Shown here piece after piece: positions 10,434-20,700 of a stretch of DNA of 64,000 bases (position 1 is the stretch's first letter; each line of letters opens with the position of its first letter). This DNA comes from Ascarosepion bandense (lineage: Eukaryota > Mollusca > Cephalopoda > Sepiida > Sepiidae). Under the pieces are notes generated by a model. It saw only the letters and a program-made list of their open reading frames with translations. It was not told the DNA's origin and did not search any database. The stretch lies in NCBI GenBank assembly GCA_037127315.1, contig JBBBDQ010001156.1:3351501-3415500 (forward strand), given 5' to 3'. The position numbers were made by a program, and so were the translations under genes.

Positions 10434-11752
10434 CTTTAACATTAGCTAAGGAATACAACGACATTACTGAAGCAGAATTAGAAATAATTTGGCATTGCCG
10501 TAAAACCCTCCTATATTATAATGATGAAATATGGATAAAAAAAACTGATGCCCAAGGATTTGATAATCCTATGGGGGCATATGATGGTGCGGAGGTGGCG
10601 GAGCTTGTCGATTGCTTCCTACTCCATAAACTGAATATGATTATAGACTTCCATAATCATGGGTTGTACCGTGATGATGGCCTAATTATGGTAGATCATT
10701 GTACACCGAGAATAGGTGATAAAATTAGAAAAGACCTACAACGATTTTTTAAAACTTACGGTTTCTCTATTGAAATCGAACATAATATCAAGATTGTTAA
10801 CTATTTAGATATTACGCTTAATTTAAATACCGGATATATTACACCATATATTAAAAATAATTATATCCCTAAGTATGTAAACAAGGATTCTAACCACCCC
10901 GCCCATATACTTAATAGTATTCCTAATGGTATAGCGTATAGATTATCTACTATACTAATTCATCTAATTTTGAAAGTTTTGATAAATATAAAAAAATTTA
11001 CCAATCAGCGCTTATTAAAAGTGGATATTCTCAGGCTCTTAAATTCTTAAACCATAATACAGATAAAATTAATAAAACTAGATACAGAAATATAATATGG
11101 TTCAACCCCCCCATTTAATAAAGAGGTTAAATTTAAAATTGGAAATATGTTCTTTAATCTTATCGATAAACATTTTAATAACGATAGTCCTCTTAAAAAA
11201 ATATTCAATAGAAATACTATTAAACTTAGTTATTCTTGCCTTCCAAATATTGGCAAAATTATTAATAACTGTAATAAAAGAAAACTGAAAACTAGTACTA
11301 CCAATAAAAACACCAATAATAAATGTAATTGTAAAGTAAAAGCTGAATGTCCTATTAGAGGCAATTGCAACCAATCTAACGTAGTCTATAGTGTTAAAGT
11401 TTATAAAGATGAGCATGATAAGTATCCTAAAACGTATATAGGTGCAACACACGATTCGTTTAAAGTTAGATTTTACAATCACAAAACCTCATTTAAAAAT
11501 GAAAAATACAGACATAGTACAACCTTAGCGGATTATATTTGGAACATAAAATCTAAAATTAAAAAAGACCCCATTTTGAAATGGGAAATAATAAAAAAAT
11601 GTACTGATTATAATAAAGGCAGTAAATTCTGTAATTTATGCGGCGAGGAAAAACTAACTATAGCCTTATTCGAACCCGCCCATAATCTTCTTAATGCTAA
11701 GACTGAGATTTTAAACAAATGTAAGTTTCACAAATATAAATTCATTGCTTAG
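10430..11752 (+). pseudogene. PLE1: Penelope-like RT plus GIY-YIG endonuclease, one frameshift
   Basis: Two open segments form one protein remnant. 10430-11050 holds the RT palm and thumb: MGAYDGAEVAEL (residues about 48-59), the catalytic box YRDD (80-83), then NYLDITLNL and the SNHP block typical of the thumb. One frameshift near 10950 moves the reading to the frame of 11147-11752. That segment starts with the RT-EN linker containing C60, C62, C68 and C74, then the GIY-YIG nuclease: VVYSV (79-83), YIG (97-99), R108 and a downstream NH. The protein cuts target DNA and copies RNA in active PLEs. The N-terminal half of the RT is missing at the (TA)n junction. Apart from the frameshift it is well preserved. 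Confidence 0.85.
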
Positions 11753-11839
11753 TGTGAAAGCTTAGTAATTGTTACTCTTTTTTCTTTTCTTTTTTTTTTT
11801 TGCTGATATGTCTAATAAAGCTTTTATCTTTAGTGTTTC

Positions 11840-11888
11840 AGCCTTTGCCCTGACGATCCGTAGTGTGAAACCGCGGTAGGTTTTGGCT
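11840..11888 (+). ncRNA. Hammerhead-like ribozyme at the PLE1 3' end
   Basis: Core CTGACGA at 11850-11856 and GAAA at 11867-11870. Helix I pairs AGCC (11840-11843) with GGCT (11885-11888) and GCC with GGT, around a symmetric U-rich internal loop. Helix III is the palindrome ACCGCGGT (11870-11877), followed by A at the cleavage position. Helix II (11857-11866) has decayed. Short helix III is known for PLE hammerheads, which tend to act as dimers. Cleavage by this copy is doubtful because of helix II. Confidence 0.6.
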
Positions 11889-11901
11889 CACTCTAGATTT
11901 T

Positions 11902-11905
<4 letters not shown>

Positions 11906-11970
<65 letters not shown>
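11906..11970. repeat. (TA)n followed by (GATA)n
   Basis: A compound microsatellite lies between the PLE1 3' end on the left and an opposite-strand element with a hammerhead-like motif on the right. Confidence 0.95.
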
Positions 11971-11971
<1 letters not shown>

Positions 11972-11973
11972 TT

Positions 11974-12074
11974 TTTATTATTACGTTAGAACATGTACAA
12001 AATACAATCTACTCGAAAATTGTACATTTTTTCTCGACATTGAAATAAAAATGTCTCATCAGGTGGTTAATAAT
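11974..12074 (-). ncRNA. Hammerhead-like fold on the minus strand
   Basis: A perfect CTGATGA core (complement at 12056-12062) is followed by a perfect 5-bp helix II (12036-12040 with 12051-12055). Helix III is a perfect 7-bp pairing (11993-11999 with 12021-12027), and distal helix I pairs 11977-11983 with 12068-12074. The GAAA strand reads GAGAAA and the residue at the cleavage site is not ideal, so the motif may have decayed. It belongs to a repeat entering the (TA)n/(GATA)n tract from the right. Confidence 0.55.
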
Positions 12075-12429
12075 GATATTAATTTAAGTTTCATTTAAAG
12101 AATTAAATACAACATTTTCTTTTATTTTTGGAAATTGTCTTATACGAGGAAATCTTTTTTTAACTAGCACTTTCAAATTTTTACAGTATTAATCTTACTG
12201 TCTTGATAATTTACTTTAAATATGTGATCTCTTATCTGATGTTTTCTTATCTTTATTTTCTATTACAAATTGTGATCTTTTTACTGTTTTAATTTTAATT
12301 TTCATATCTATTTTAAATTAATTTCTTTTAATTTTTAATTTATTTCATTTTTATTTTAACTTAATTTTAATTATAATTTTAATTTTAAATTATTTTATTT
12401 TACTTCTCCAATTTATTATATTAGCGTTA
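12075..12429. other. AT-rich sequence, no gene
   Basis: Extremely A/T-rich, dominated by short ATTTTAATTT-type runs. Nothing recognisable. Confidence 0.5.
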
Positions 12430-12430
12430 G

Positions 12431-12523
<93 letters not shown>
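12430..12523. repeat. Long (TA)n with palindromic GTGAAT/ATTCAC flanks
   Basis: Two (TA)n tracts are separated by ATTCAC. The first is framed by GTGAAT and ATTCAC, giving a palindrome like those at 10003 and 10374. Confidence 0.9.
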
Positions 12524-12524
<1 letters not shown>

Positions 12525-13024
12525 GTGCTATGTTTTGAAATATCCTCTAATTTACGTTTTATAAATAATTCCATCCAAAAATGCTTCGAATATACGAATT
12601 GCAAAGTCTGATAATATTACCAAAATAGCTTTATTTCTAACGATCGCATCAAATAGATCAGTAATAACAAAATAGGATAAAAAGCAACAGAATTGAGAAT
12701 AAAGACGGATCAACAATTAATAAAACCATAAATGGCCGTACAAATTTTGCAATTTTTCCTGTTGCTGTTGTCAGAGACGTTTCTTCTGTTTTTCCCATAT
12801 ATTTATTCTGATTGTTCAGTCAATATACAGTTCACGACTTCTTGCCAAAGTTTCACGAACATTTCTATGCTTTGACGGTAGAAATCACAAGTTCTTGATT
12901 CGAATATTTCAAGCTTCGTTTTATATATACAGCTGATGATATATTCAAAATGAAACTTGGGATTGCTGTGATTTGTTAAAGGCATCACCGATGGCTTTAA
13001 GCTGCAAAGCATTCGATTTATTTT

Positions 13025-13411
13025 AAGCTAGCAGTATAGCCCAGCGTTACTCGGGTGTAATGAAAGCTTTAAAACTAATCCATGGTCCTGGAGCTGAGAC
13101 TCTTTGAACGTTGACACGAAAGACTAAAAAGCAATAGTTGATTCCAGTTAAAGCGAAACTGTAGACTGAAAGAGAAATGAATGGATGTAAGTCAAATTTT
13201 GATTTCCTGGTATCGATATCAAATAAGTATTTTCGTCGTAAACTGAATTTTGAAGGCTAAATAATTTCTCTGGGTAGATGGTATCATGGCTGAGACTAAG
13301 AACTACAATTATACCTACTTAGAGCCAAACCCGAAGCAAAAACTAAAATAAAAGGGCTGAAAAAATACAGACATACAGGCAGATAAACAGACACACACAC
13401 AAACATCTTGC

Positions 13412-13461
<50 letters not shown>

Positions 13462-13780
13462 CGATTTCCTGCATTATTGTAAGAACTGCAACCGTGAAAC
13501 TTCTGAATATCGTTTCTTATGTCTTTGTCTATGAGTGTATCAAATTTGATTAAAATCGGACCATTCCTTCTGTAACCCGATTTTTTCGATTATCAATTTT
13601 TGATATTTATCGGGGGTACGTCGACACAAACCCTACCTAAGAACACTCGCAGACGCTTATAGTACAACTGTGTAAATTTTCATGAAAATCGGTTCAGCCG
13701 TTTTCGAGTCTATAGGTAACAGACACACACACACAGACACACACAAACAGACAAAGTTCCATTTATAAATAAGCTTAGAT
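13025..13780 (+). repeat. Two dispersed repeats with retroelement-like 3' tails
   Basis: 13025-13460 begins with CAGTATAGCCCAGCGTTACTC, a phrase common at the start of many invertebrate dispersed repeats, and ends in (CA)-rich sequence and (TA)n (13418-13458). 13480-13780 carries 'catgaaaatcggttcagccg' followed by CA-rich runs and 'ccatttataaat', another familiar tail type. No coding part is present. Class (LINE 3' end or DNA transposon) is not resolved. Confidence 0.45.
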
Positions 13781-14169
13781 TTATCCTTTTCACCAATCTG
13801 TACAATTTCATCTCTTCCATACTTTGTCCTTCTGTATTATTTTGTTGTTAGAAATATCTGAAGATAGGACTTAGAAAAATTCATTTCGTAAACTGTAGTT
13901 ACCAGAATTCTTATTGTAAGTCTCCAAAGACTATCCTGAAATCAAAAAACCAAATCCAATTCTTCAATCTCTTCTACCCTCTTAAATATGTAAGTTTGAA
14001 TTCTCGATTATTACATAGTCAACAATAAAAGACAGAGTTTTTTCGCAGACAAATCAATTTAACTGCGAAACACAGATTTTATTCTATGGATTGATAAGAT
14101 TGCACGGTGACATAAAAATTAATCTTATCTGTTTAACACAAGTTTAAATAGGCTTGTCAATAGGTAAAT

Positions 14170-14255
14170 ATAGGTTTCCTATCGCCCAGTTCACACTCCT
14201 TTCCGGTCTTTTGAACAGAAGTAGTTGTTATGGAACTGGTCGACAGAAAAATATA
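14170..14255 (+). mobile_element. SINE-B head fragment
   Basis: Shares the CCTATCGCCCAGTTCACACT head (compare the complement at 62120-62200) and the following GAACAG block, but no 3' tail. Confidence 0.5.
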
Positions 14256-14261
14256 TCAAGT

Positions 14262-14405
14262 CATATTGAGGAGAAAAATAAATAGTGAATAAAATTTCAG
14301 AGTTCGGATAGAGGCGTCAGAAGCATTCTTTTTCATACACCCTGTTCTTTTAGGCGATCGTGGATCTCGACTTGCCCTTATCCCTTGTCACTCTTAATCC
14401 TTTTC
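14262..14405. repeat. Left arm of a LINE-B-derived inverted repeat
   Basis: Reverse-complementary, with scattered mismatches, to 14856-14998. The pair includes the LINE-B 3' end plus about 70 bp of flank ('aaaaataaatagtgaata'), so flank and element were duplicated together in inverted orientation. Confidence 0.85.
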
Positions 14406-14454
14406 CTCTTGGTATCTGACTTGTGTTTAAGATTTGGTTTCCGGATCTTTCTAA

Positions 14455-14945
14455 AATGTACTTAATGTCTATGTTTGTGAAACATGAAGATTTCGTTGGA
14501 AACAAACAAAAAAAGAGTACAGGACTGTTATGAGATAACGATGCCGGACAATCTCCCCAAAGATGAAAGAGCGACTCGAAACAACATAAATGTGGTTCTA
14601 CAGAAGGATGCTGGGGATAACCATGGACCTGACATGTGAGCAACAACTCGGTTTTGGAGAGGATGCAAACGAAAGAAAACTTATATTTAGCACCAGGAAG
14701 AGACAGTTGAGGTTTCTGGGACACGTAAAGAGGAAAGAAAGCTTGAAGAATCTGATACTCACAAGACGAATAGAGGGACAAGGGAAGGCAGCGCAAGGTA
14801 TACTTGACGGGCTTGAGCAAGTGGATGGCGGAGCGGGGATTCGGAGAGATACCTTGAGGAAAAATGTTAAGAGTGACAAGAGATAAGGGCAAGTCGAGAT
14901 CCATGATCGCCTACGTCCCGAAAGAACACGGCGTATGACGAAGAA
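14455..14945 (+). pseudogene. LINE-B C-terminal remnant
   Basis: 14590-14886 is an open stretch with MWFYRRMLGI (residues 1-10), RKRQLRFLGHVKRKESLKNL (about 36-55) and ILTRRIEG, as in the copy at 6860-7360. The intervening and C-terminal parts carry frameshifts. The right arm of the inverted repeat overlaps its 3' end. Confidence 0.8.
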
Positions 14946-14998
14946 CGCTTCTAGCTGAACTCTGAAATTGTATTCACTATTTATTTTTCTTCTCAATA
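14856..14998. repeat. Right arm of the LINE-B-derived inverted repeat
   Basis: Partner of 14262-14405. The roughly 450-bp spacer is the LINE-B coding remnant. Confidence 0.85.
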
Positions 14999-15014
14999 TG
15001 AGTAGATATATTCA

Positions 15015-15140
15015 CCTATCGTCCGATTCACACTTTTCCCTGGTCTTTCGAACAGGAGTAGAGTTTTATCTTCTGATTCCTGTTTGGGATTGAGTTCCAG
15101 GTTTCTTCTAAAATCTGCCTCAGCTCTTTGCTTCTAACGT
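15015..15140 (+). mobile_element. SINE-B fragment
   Basis: Head 'cctatcgtccgattcacact', then GAACAGGAGTAG and TTCCTGTTTGGGATTGAG, corresponding to the SINE-B body. The tail is missing. Confidence 0.5.
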
Positions 15141-15204
15141 TTGCGGCTGTTCACTGACCATCTATTCGATTTTATAATTTTTTTTATTTCCTCCACCAAT
15201 ATGA

Positions 15205-15375
15205 GTAGTTAGGTTCGCCTATCGTCCGGTTCACACTCCTCCCCGGTTTTTTGAACAGGATTAGAAGTTCATAACTTGATCCTGGTTATGACTGAGTTTC
15301 AGGTACCTTTTTTCTCTCCAAGTAGTCCTTTTCGTCTTAGTAAAATTATCACCTTGCTTGGAGTGAATTTATTTT
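15205..15375 (+). mobile_element. SINE-B, near full length
   Basis: Starts GCCTATCGTCCGGTTCACAC and ends with ATCACCTTGCTTGGAGTGAA, a form of the tail shared with LINE-A. GGTTCACACTCC resembles a tRNA B-box, so a pol III origin is possible. Confidence 0.6.
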
Positions 15376-15474
15376 TAAACATGATGGATACAAATCTTGT
15401 AACATTAATTGAGATAAAATTCGTGTATCAATAGCAAATGGTTTTGCAGGCCCAAAACAAGAATTTTTTTTTTT

Positions 15475-15930
15475 AATCATATCACCCCGAGCAAGGCGGT
15501 AACGCCACTGAAGTGCAGGGGGCTACGAAGGAAAGAAAAGATTGGAAAAGAGAAAGCCGGGAACCACATCCTAACAAGGGAACAAGGGACGAGCCTTTTC
15601 ACCTGTTCAATAGACATGGGTGGAGTGTGAATCGGGCGATAGTTTAGTCTATCTACTCCAATTGAGAAAAAAAAGTAAAAAGATTGGAAACGAGAAAGCC
15701 GGAAACCACATCCTAACAAGGGAACAAGGGACGAGCCTTTTCACCTGTTCAATAGACTTGGGTGGAGTGTGAATCGGGCGATAGTTTAGTCTATCTACTC
15801 CAATTGAGAAAAAAAAAAGTAAAAAGATTGGAAAAGAGAAAGCCAGGAACCACATCCTAACAAGGGAACAAGGGGTGAACCTCTTCACCTGTTCAATAGA
15901 CGTGGGTGGAGTGTGAACCGGAGAAATGAC
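15475..15930 (-). mobile_element. SINE-B with head/body tandemly triplicated
   Basis: A single 3' tail lies at 15475-15530 on the minus strand (ATCACCCCGAGCAAGGCGG on plus). Three body units begin near 15541, 15683 and 15827, with 142-144 bp spacing. Units differ by a few substitutions and by length of the A-run. Overlapping antisense ORFs at 15477-15719 and 15649-15888 come from the repeat. Confidence 0.85.
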
Positions 15931-16059
15931 GAAGGAATGCTATGAAATGTAAAGTAATCATAGATACCTACTGGTATTTTAGTTGCAAACGTTTATATCC
16001 GATGTGAAGAATTCTGTCTAAAAATGGGTAGGTTTGATTGAGTGATTTGTGACTTTACG

Positions 16060-17775
16060 TTTTTTTTATTTTTATAAGCGTTTCACCCCGAGCAAGGCAT
16101 GTCACTGCCACTACTGTGCAGGGGGCTACGTAGAGTGGAGAAAGGCTGATTAAATATAGGAAATAACAGAGGGTGGGTGATAGGCGGGTGAGGATATCGA
16201 GAATGAGGGTTGGGTAGATGAGAGTGTTGTGAGAATAGTTGGGAGTTAGTGTGATAGGAGGTGTCTATTGACCCTACATTTAAACACCTGGAGATTGTAA
16301 CTGTCGGGAAAGCAGACTTGTGGAAGAGAGTTCCACAGGCGGGAAGCGCGAGAAAAGAAGCTGTTGGAGTAGAATTTACGGTTACATCTTATTTGTTTAA
16401 CTGTAAAAGGGTGGGATCTAGTTGCTAATCTAGTATCTCGTGTAAATTCGTGCTTAGGCGGCACCAGTGATCTAAGCTCATCGGAGCAGAAGCCATGAAA
16501 GTACTTGTAGAAGAGGCACAGGGAAGCTACATCACGCCGGTGTGAGAGCGGCTGCAGCCGGTCTGCCAAGTCAGTATCAACCACGTTACAGATCCTCCTT
16601 TGTATTTTGTCAAGAAGCCCAAGGAGAGCAGCAGGGGCACCCGACCAGATATGGCAGCAATATTCAATACACGGGCGGATGGTAGATTTGTATATGTGCA
16701 GAATAGTTTCAGGTGGGAAAAATTTCCGGGCCCTGCACAGGGAGCCCACTTTCATAGCAGCAGATTTGGCAATGGATTCAATATAGTCATTCCATTTGAG
16801 GTCCGCCGAGTGTGTAATGCCAAGGAGGCGTAGTATTTTACTCACTGGGAGGCTAGCCTGTCCCATGCTAATGGGAGGTAGATGCGATTGTCTATGGTGG
16901 TTAGTTGATAACAGCTTTGTTTTGGAGGCATTGAAATTTACCAACCATTTCCTACCCCAGGTCACTACGGATTGGAGGTCCCTTTCAAGTGCGGCAGCGA
17001 GGTTCACTTTGTCGTCCAGACCTGGTTTCTGATCGATGCGGGAGTAGATTGTTGTGTCGTCGGCATACATGCCAACTTGGGATCTAATGGTGTCGGGGAG
17101 ATCATTAATGTAGATCAGAAAGAGCGTGGGACCTAGGATAGAACCTTGAGGGACGCCCGCGTTCGTCTGGTAGTTTTGGGAGGCATGCCCATTTAATACC
17201 ACCTTTAATGTGCGGTTAGAGAGGAAGGACTGGATGAGGTCAAACAGATGTCCAGTTATCCCATAGCTCCGCAGTTTGCACAAGAGGCCAGCATGCCAGA
17301 CCCTGTCGAATGCTTTGGAGATATCCAAGGCAACGGTTCGGGCTTCACCATTCTTGTCGAGTGCCTGGTATATGTACTCGGTAATGGTTGTTAGCATATC
17401 AGCAGTAGACCTGGTGAAGCGAAACCCATACTGTTTGTCAGAGAGAAGCCCGTTGGTCATAAGGTGCTGAATCACCTCGGCGTTGATAATGGCTTCGAAA
17501 ACTTTGCCAAAGATTGGAAGGAGACTAATAGGACGGTAATTGGTGGGGTCTGAGGGTTCGCCAGAATTCTTAAATATAGGTACTACGCAGGAGGGCTTCC
17601 AACAGGCAGGAAAGCAGGAAGCAGATAGGCAGAGGTTATAGAGTTTAGAGAGGACAGAGGAGAGTTCTGGGGCACATTTCTTCGGTACTATGACTGGGAT
17701 TCCGTCACCGCCGCTCGCTTTGTGTGGGTCAAGTTGCGCAATTATCTTGGCGACCAGCGAGGGTGAAATGTGGAC
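16060..17775 (-). pseudogene. LINE-A reverse transcriptase, 5'-truncated, long open frame
   Basis: Best LINE-A copy. The open frame 16246-17475 continues in phase upstream, past a GTG codon, to about 17770 (FEAIINAE joins VIQHLM; before that NYRPISLLPIFGK). Counting from 17475, LDISKAFDRVW is at 50-60, GVPQGSILGP at 107-116 and catalytic YADD at 137-140. The C-terminal region contains RRICNVVD and FFSRASRLWNSLPQ. It ends at 16246 and is followed by a 3' UTR and an A-rich 3' terminus at about 16060. There is no endonuclease or ORF1, because the copy breaks off at about 17775. All catalytic residues in the kept part are intact, so it is young, but truncation makes it non-autonomous. Clade is jockey/CR1-like by inference. 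Confidence 0.9.
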
Positions 17776-17923
17776 GTGTTATCAACTATTTGCAGATTAT
17801 TTAAAGTCGAAAATATTTTTCCTTTGTAATAATTTTTGGGGACATTAGTGTTTTTAATGATAAGTCTAACTAATTAATTCATAGCTAGGGAGATAAAAAG
17901 CAAATTTATACCTCTCCCAAGTT

Positions 17924-18240
17924 ACTCAGTCAGTTAAATGCCATACGTGATACACGCTTTGGGCGATCATGTCTATTTCGAGATATGATTGACTGGGTAG
18001 AAGATTATCCCGCAGTAGGTTGGCATTACTTTCTACGGTAAACTGGCTGCCAACCAAGGCTATAGAACCGAATCTGTCCTATTATTTATTGCATAACTGG
18101 AGGGAAGAGACTGATTAATACCTTTCCCAAAGGTATTTGTGCGTAAGTGAATGCAAGGAACCAAACTGGAATTCGAACTCGATGTGTCGTTTTGAGTCGA
18201 TATCCCCTGCACCACAACGCACATCCCACACCACAACGCA
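17924..18240 (-). mobile_element. SINE-A downstream of a 5S-like segment
   Basis: Full-length SINE-A on the minus strand: head near 18240, tail near 17924 (ACTCAGTCAGTTAAATGCC on plus). It follows the 5S-derived segment at 18300-18430 on the same strand. Between them lies a partial duplicate of the SINE-A head (GGGCCGAGTT...). Confidence 0.8.
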
Positions 18241-18299
18241 AAGTGAATAAAATCTACGCAACTAGATTTGCAACTCGGCCCTCCAATTACAGACCACGC

Positions 18300-18430
18300 G
18301 TAATTCCAAGCTTACAGCAAAAGGCGGTTATCCATTAAGGCATTAACCAGTTTCAATGTTGCTTAACTTCGGCGATCGTACGAGAACCTTTGGGTTAACC
18401 TGACGTCACCGTAAGCTTACGAGTGAGTAG
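18300..18430 (-). mobile_element. 5S rRNA-derived segment of a composite SINE
   Basis: On plus, GTTGCTTAACTTCGGCGATC and CGAGAACC are the complement of the 5S rRNA core (GGTTCTCG...GATC...CCGAAGTTAAGCAAC). The 3' part is diverged but ends in GCTGTAAGCTT, as 5S rRNA does. It is not a functional gene. Confidence 0.7.
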
Positions 18431-18722
18431 GATAATTAAGTTTCTGCTGTAAGGATTTGTGGAGAGAACGTATCAAGTATTTGAGTCGAAGTCCTCTTTT
18501 CATAGCTTATTGACGCTAACCAGGATAACTCCCATATCGTATTACAAGCGTAATCGCCCATAATCTATGTGTTTACACACTGGCAAATCTATGTTATTGG
18601 AACTGTAGGAGAAGTCAACAGTTAATATTAATTTAGAGTCCCATTTAGATTAACCGTAAAATTAATTTCAGTAAAACATTTCAATATTTTAAACTAAATC
18701 AATAAAACACTGCATGGTTAAA

Positions 18723-18803
18723 TGGCTTCCGGCCATATCATGTTGAAACAGCCATCCTCTATGATCTCTGCAGTTAAACACCGTTGAGGCTTGTCAGTAC
18801 CTA
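18723..18803 (+). mobile_element. 5S rRNA-derived segment, first half
   Basis: GGCCATATCATGTTGAAACA, GATCTCTGCAGTTAAACACC and CTTGTCAGTACCT follow the order of 5S rRNA from its 5' side to about position 80. It is then interrupted by the MITE. Confidence 0.75.
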
Positions 18804-19200
18804 CACTACCAGCCATAATTATTAGGCCACTCCAGTTTTTAAAGTAAAAGTGATGTATTTTATACTATTTTTAGTATTTATTGCCAAGTGGATAATTCTA
18901 AATGAATCTTTTAAATTGTTCTTTTGTTAATACTGCACAATATGTGCATCAAATGAACTGTTCTGGTGTCCAGTTTTTTGGGGGGTTTTTTTGCTCTCTT
19001 TCCCATGCTAGTCTCTTTTTCTTATTGGCTGTCCGAAGCAAAGGCTTCCTGGCTGCCTTGTAAAACTTTGCAAAGTAATAATAACAAAAGAACCACTCTA
19101 TTTTCATTTAGAATTATCCCCTTGGCCATAAATACTAAAAATAATATGAAACATCATTTTTTAAAAGAATGGGGTAGCCTAATAATTATGGCCGGTAGTG
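18804..19200. mobile_element. MITE inserted into the 5S-derived segment
   Basis: A 397-bp member of the 9044-9387 family. The termini are inverted over about 30 bp (CACTACC...CATAATTATTAGGC) and flanked by TA (18802-18803, 19201-19202). Its centre holds about 100 bp not found in the other copy. On both sides the 5S-like sequence continues, so the insertion is younger than the SINE. Confidence 0.9.
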
Positions 19201-19282
19201 TATATGGGTGACTGCTTCGAATGACTGCTTGGGTGGCTTAGATGAGTGATCGCTTTAAAATTACCAGGTAGTGTAAGTTTAG
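19201..19282 (+). mobile_element. 5S rRNA-derived segment, second half
   Basis: ATGGGTGACTGCTT, then TACCAGG and GTGTAAG, correspond to the 3' third of 5S rRNA (GATGGGTGACCGC...GGGAATACCAGGTGCTGTAAG), with a small internal duplication. It runs directly into the SINE-A head. Confidence 0.75.
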
Positions 19283-19560
19283 ATATGCAGTTGATGTAAT
19301 GGATAACGGCTCGGAATGAGAAATCGGGGAGCAGGGTTCGAATTCTAATCGTGTTTGTGACATTCAGTTATGCGCAAATACACTTGCATTGACTGAAAGT
19401 ATTCTCCCCCTAACTGCGGATTAAATAGCAGAAAAGGCTTGAACCTATAGCCTTGGTTAGCAAACAGTCTGCTGAAAGTAACAGCAGCCTACTCTATAAA
19501 TTCTTCTGTCAAGTTAATCATTAATAGAAAAGATACATGCGTGTATCACGTATCTAAAGA
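19283..19560 (+). mobile_element. SINE-A attached to the 5S-derived segment
   Basis: Diverged SINE-A beginning GATATGCAGTTGATG. It keeps CGGCTCGGAATGAGAAATCG and the 'atagccttggttagcaaac' block, and ends with CGTGTATCACG. The 5S segment abuts it without a gap, as at 34849. Confidence 0.75.
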
Positions 19561-19797
19561 AGCTCTCTGGTAAATAGGTTTTAGGTGAATTTTGGTTTGA
19601 AACTGTATAATACTTTCTCTACAAGAAAGCATGGAAAAATTCTCGGTTTGGCTAAAACAGAGATTCAAGATTATGACTTGTCGGAAGTAGATTCAGCCAA
19701 CAACATTTCTCCAAACTCTTTATGTGACCTGATAAGAAAGAAGATTGTATTTGTCTATATTTCTGGGATGAGGAAGTATTTACACTACTAACAGTAT

Positions 19798-20520
19798 TCG
19801 GACTATTGTCCCTATCTTTGTTGCCATTTGTACGACATTTAATAATAGATCATTCTATTTGTCTATATTTCTGAGATGAGTTAGTATTTGCAGTATTTAC
19901 ATTATTTGGACTTCTGTCCCCATCTTTGTTGCCATTTGTACGACATTTAATAATAGATCAATCTATTTGTTTATATTTCTGAGACGTGGTAGTATTTACA
20001 GTATTTACATTATTTGGACTATTGTCCTCATCTTTGTTGCCATTTGTACGACATTTAATAATAGATCATTCTGTTTGTTTATATTTCTGAGATGAGGTAG
20101 TATTTACACTATTTACATTATTTGGACTATTGTCCTCATCTTTGTTGCCATTTGTACGACATTTAATAATAGATCAATCTATTTGTTTATATTTCTGAGA
20201 CGTGGTAGTATTTACAGTATTTACATTATTTGGACTATTGTCCTCATCTTTGTTGCCATTTGTACGACATTTAATAATAGATCATTCTGTTTGTTTATAT
20301 TTCTGAGATGAGGTAGTATTTACACTATTTACATTATTTGGACTATTGTCCTTATCTTTGTTGCCATTTGTACAATGCTATTTTTTTTCCATGGTTTTGA
20401 TGTGTCGAGTCAGTACCGATCCTCTAGTATTTGTCTATATTCATGAGATGAGGTAGTATTTTACAGTATTTACATTATTTGGACTATTGTCCTCATCTTT
20501 GTTGCCATTTGTCCAATCAA
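19798..20520. repeat. 108-bp tandem array, 7 units, dimeric pattern
   Basis: The motif GGACTATTGTCC recurs at 19800, 19908 (GGACTTCTGTCC), 20016, 20124, 20232 and 20340, exactly 108 bp apart. A seventh unit at 20481 follows a 33-bp length change. Units 3 and 5 match each other, as do units 4 and 6, giving a 216-bp dimer. On the minus strand each unit holds GATGAGGACAATAGTCC, a hairpin resembling hammerhead helix II with an altered core. Confidence 0.9.
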
Positions 20521-20539
20521 GGCAGTACTACTACGCAAA

Positions 20540-20700
20540 GAATGAGGATGATATGCTGCAGTGATTGTAATAAAAAGTTCGGTTCGAAATTCCTAGCACC
20601 TGAAGAAATCCGGGGCGTACAACGGCCGAAACGTCGTACAAATTGCAACAAAGATGAGCACAATAGTCCGAATCATGTAAATATTGTAAAGAAGGTTGTG
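20540..20700 (+). repeat. Inverted relative of the array with hammerhead-like core
   Basis: Carries CTGAAGA (20600-20606) and GAAAC (20628-20632), followed by helix-III-like ACG/CGT and an A. Then CAACAAAGATGAG and AATAGTCC, the complement of the array unit. The helix II segment does not pair simply, so it is only a candidate ribozyme relic. Confidence 0.45.

Noticed and set aside
16600..17032. Plus-strand ORFs over the LINE-A region
   Set aside because: Shadows of the minus-strand reverse transcriptase frame.
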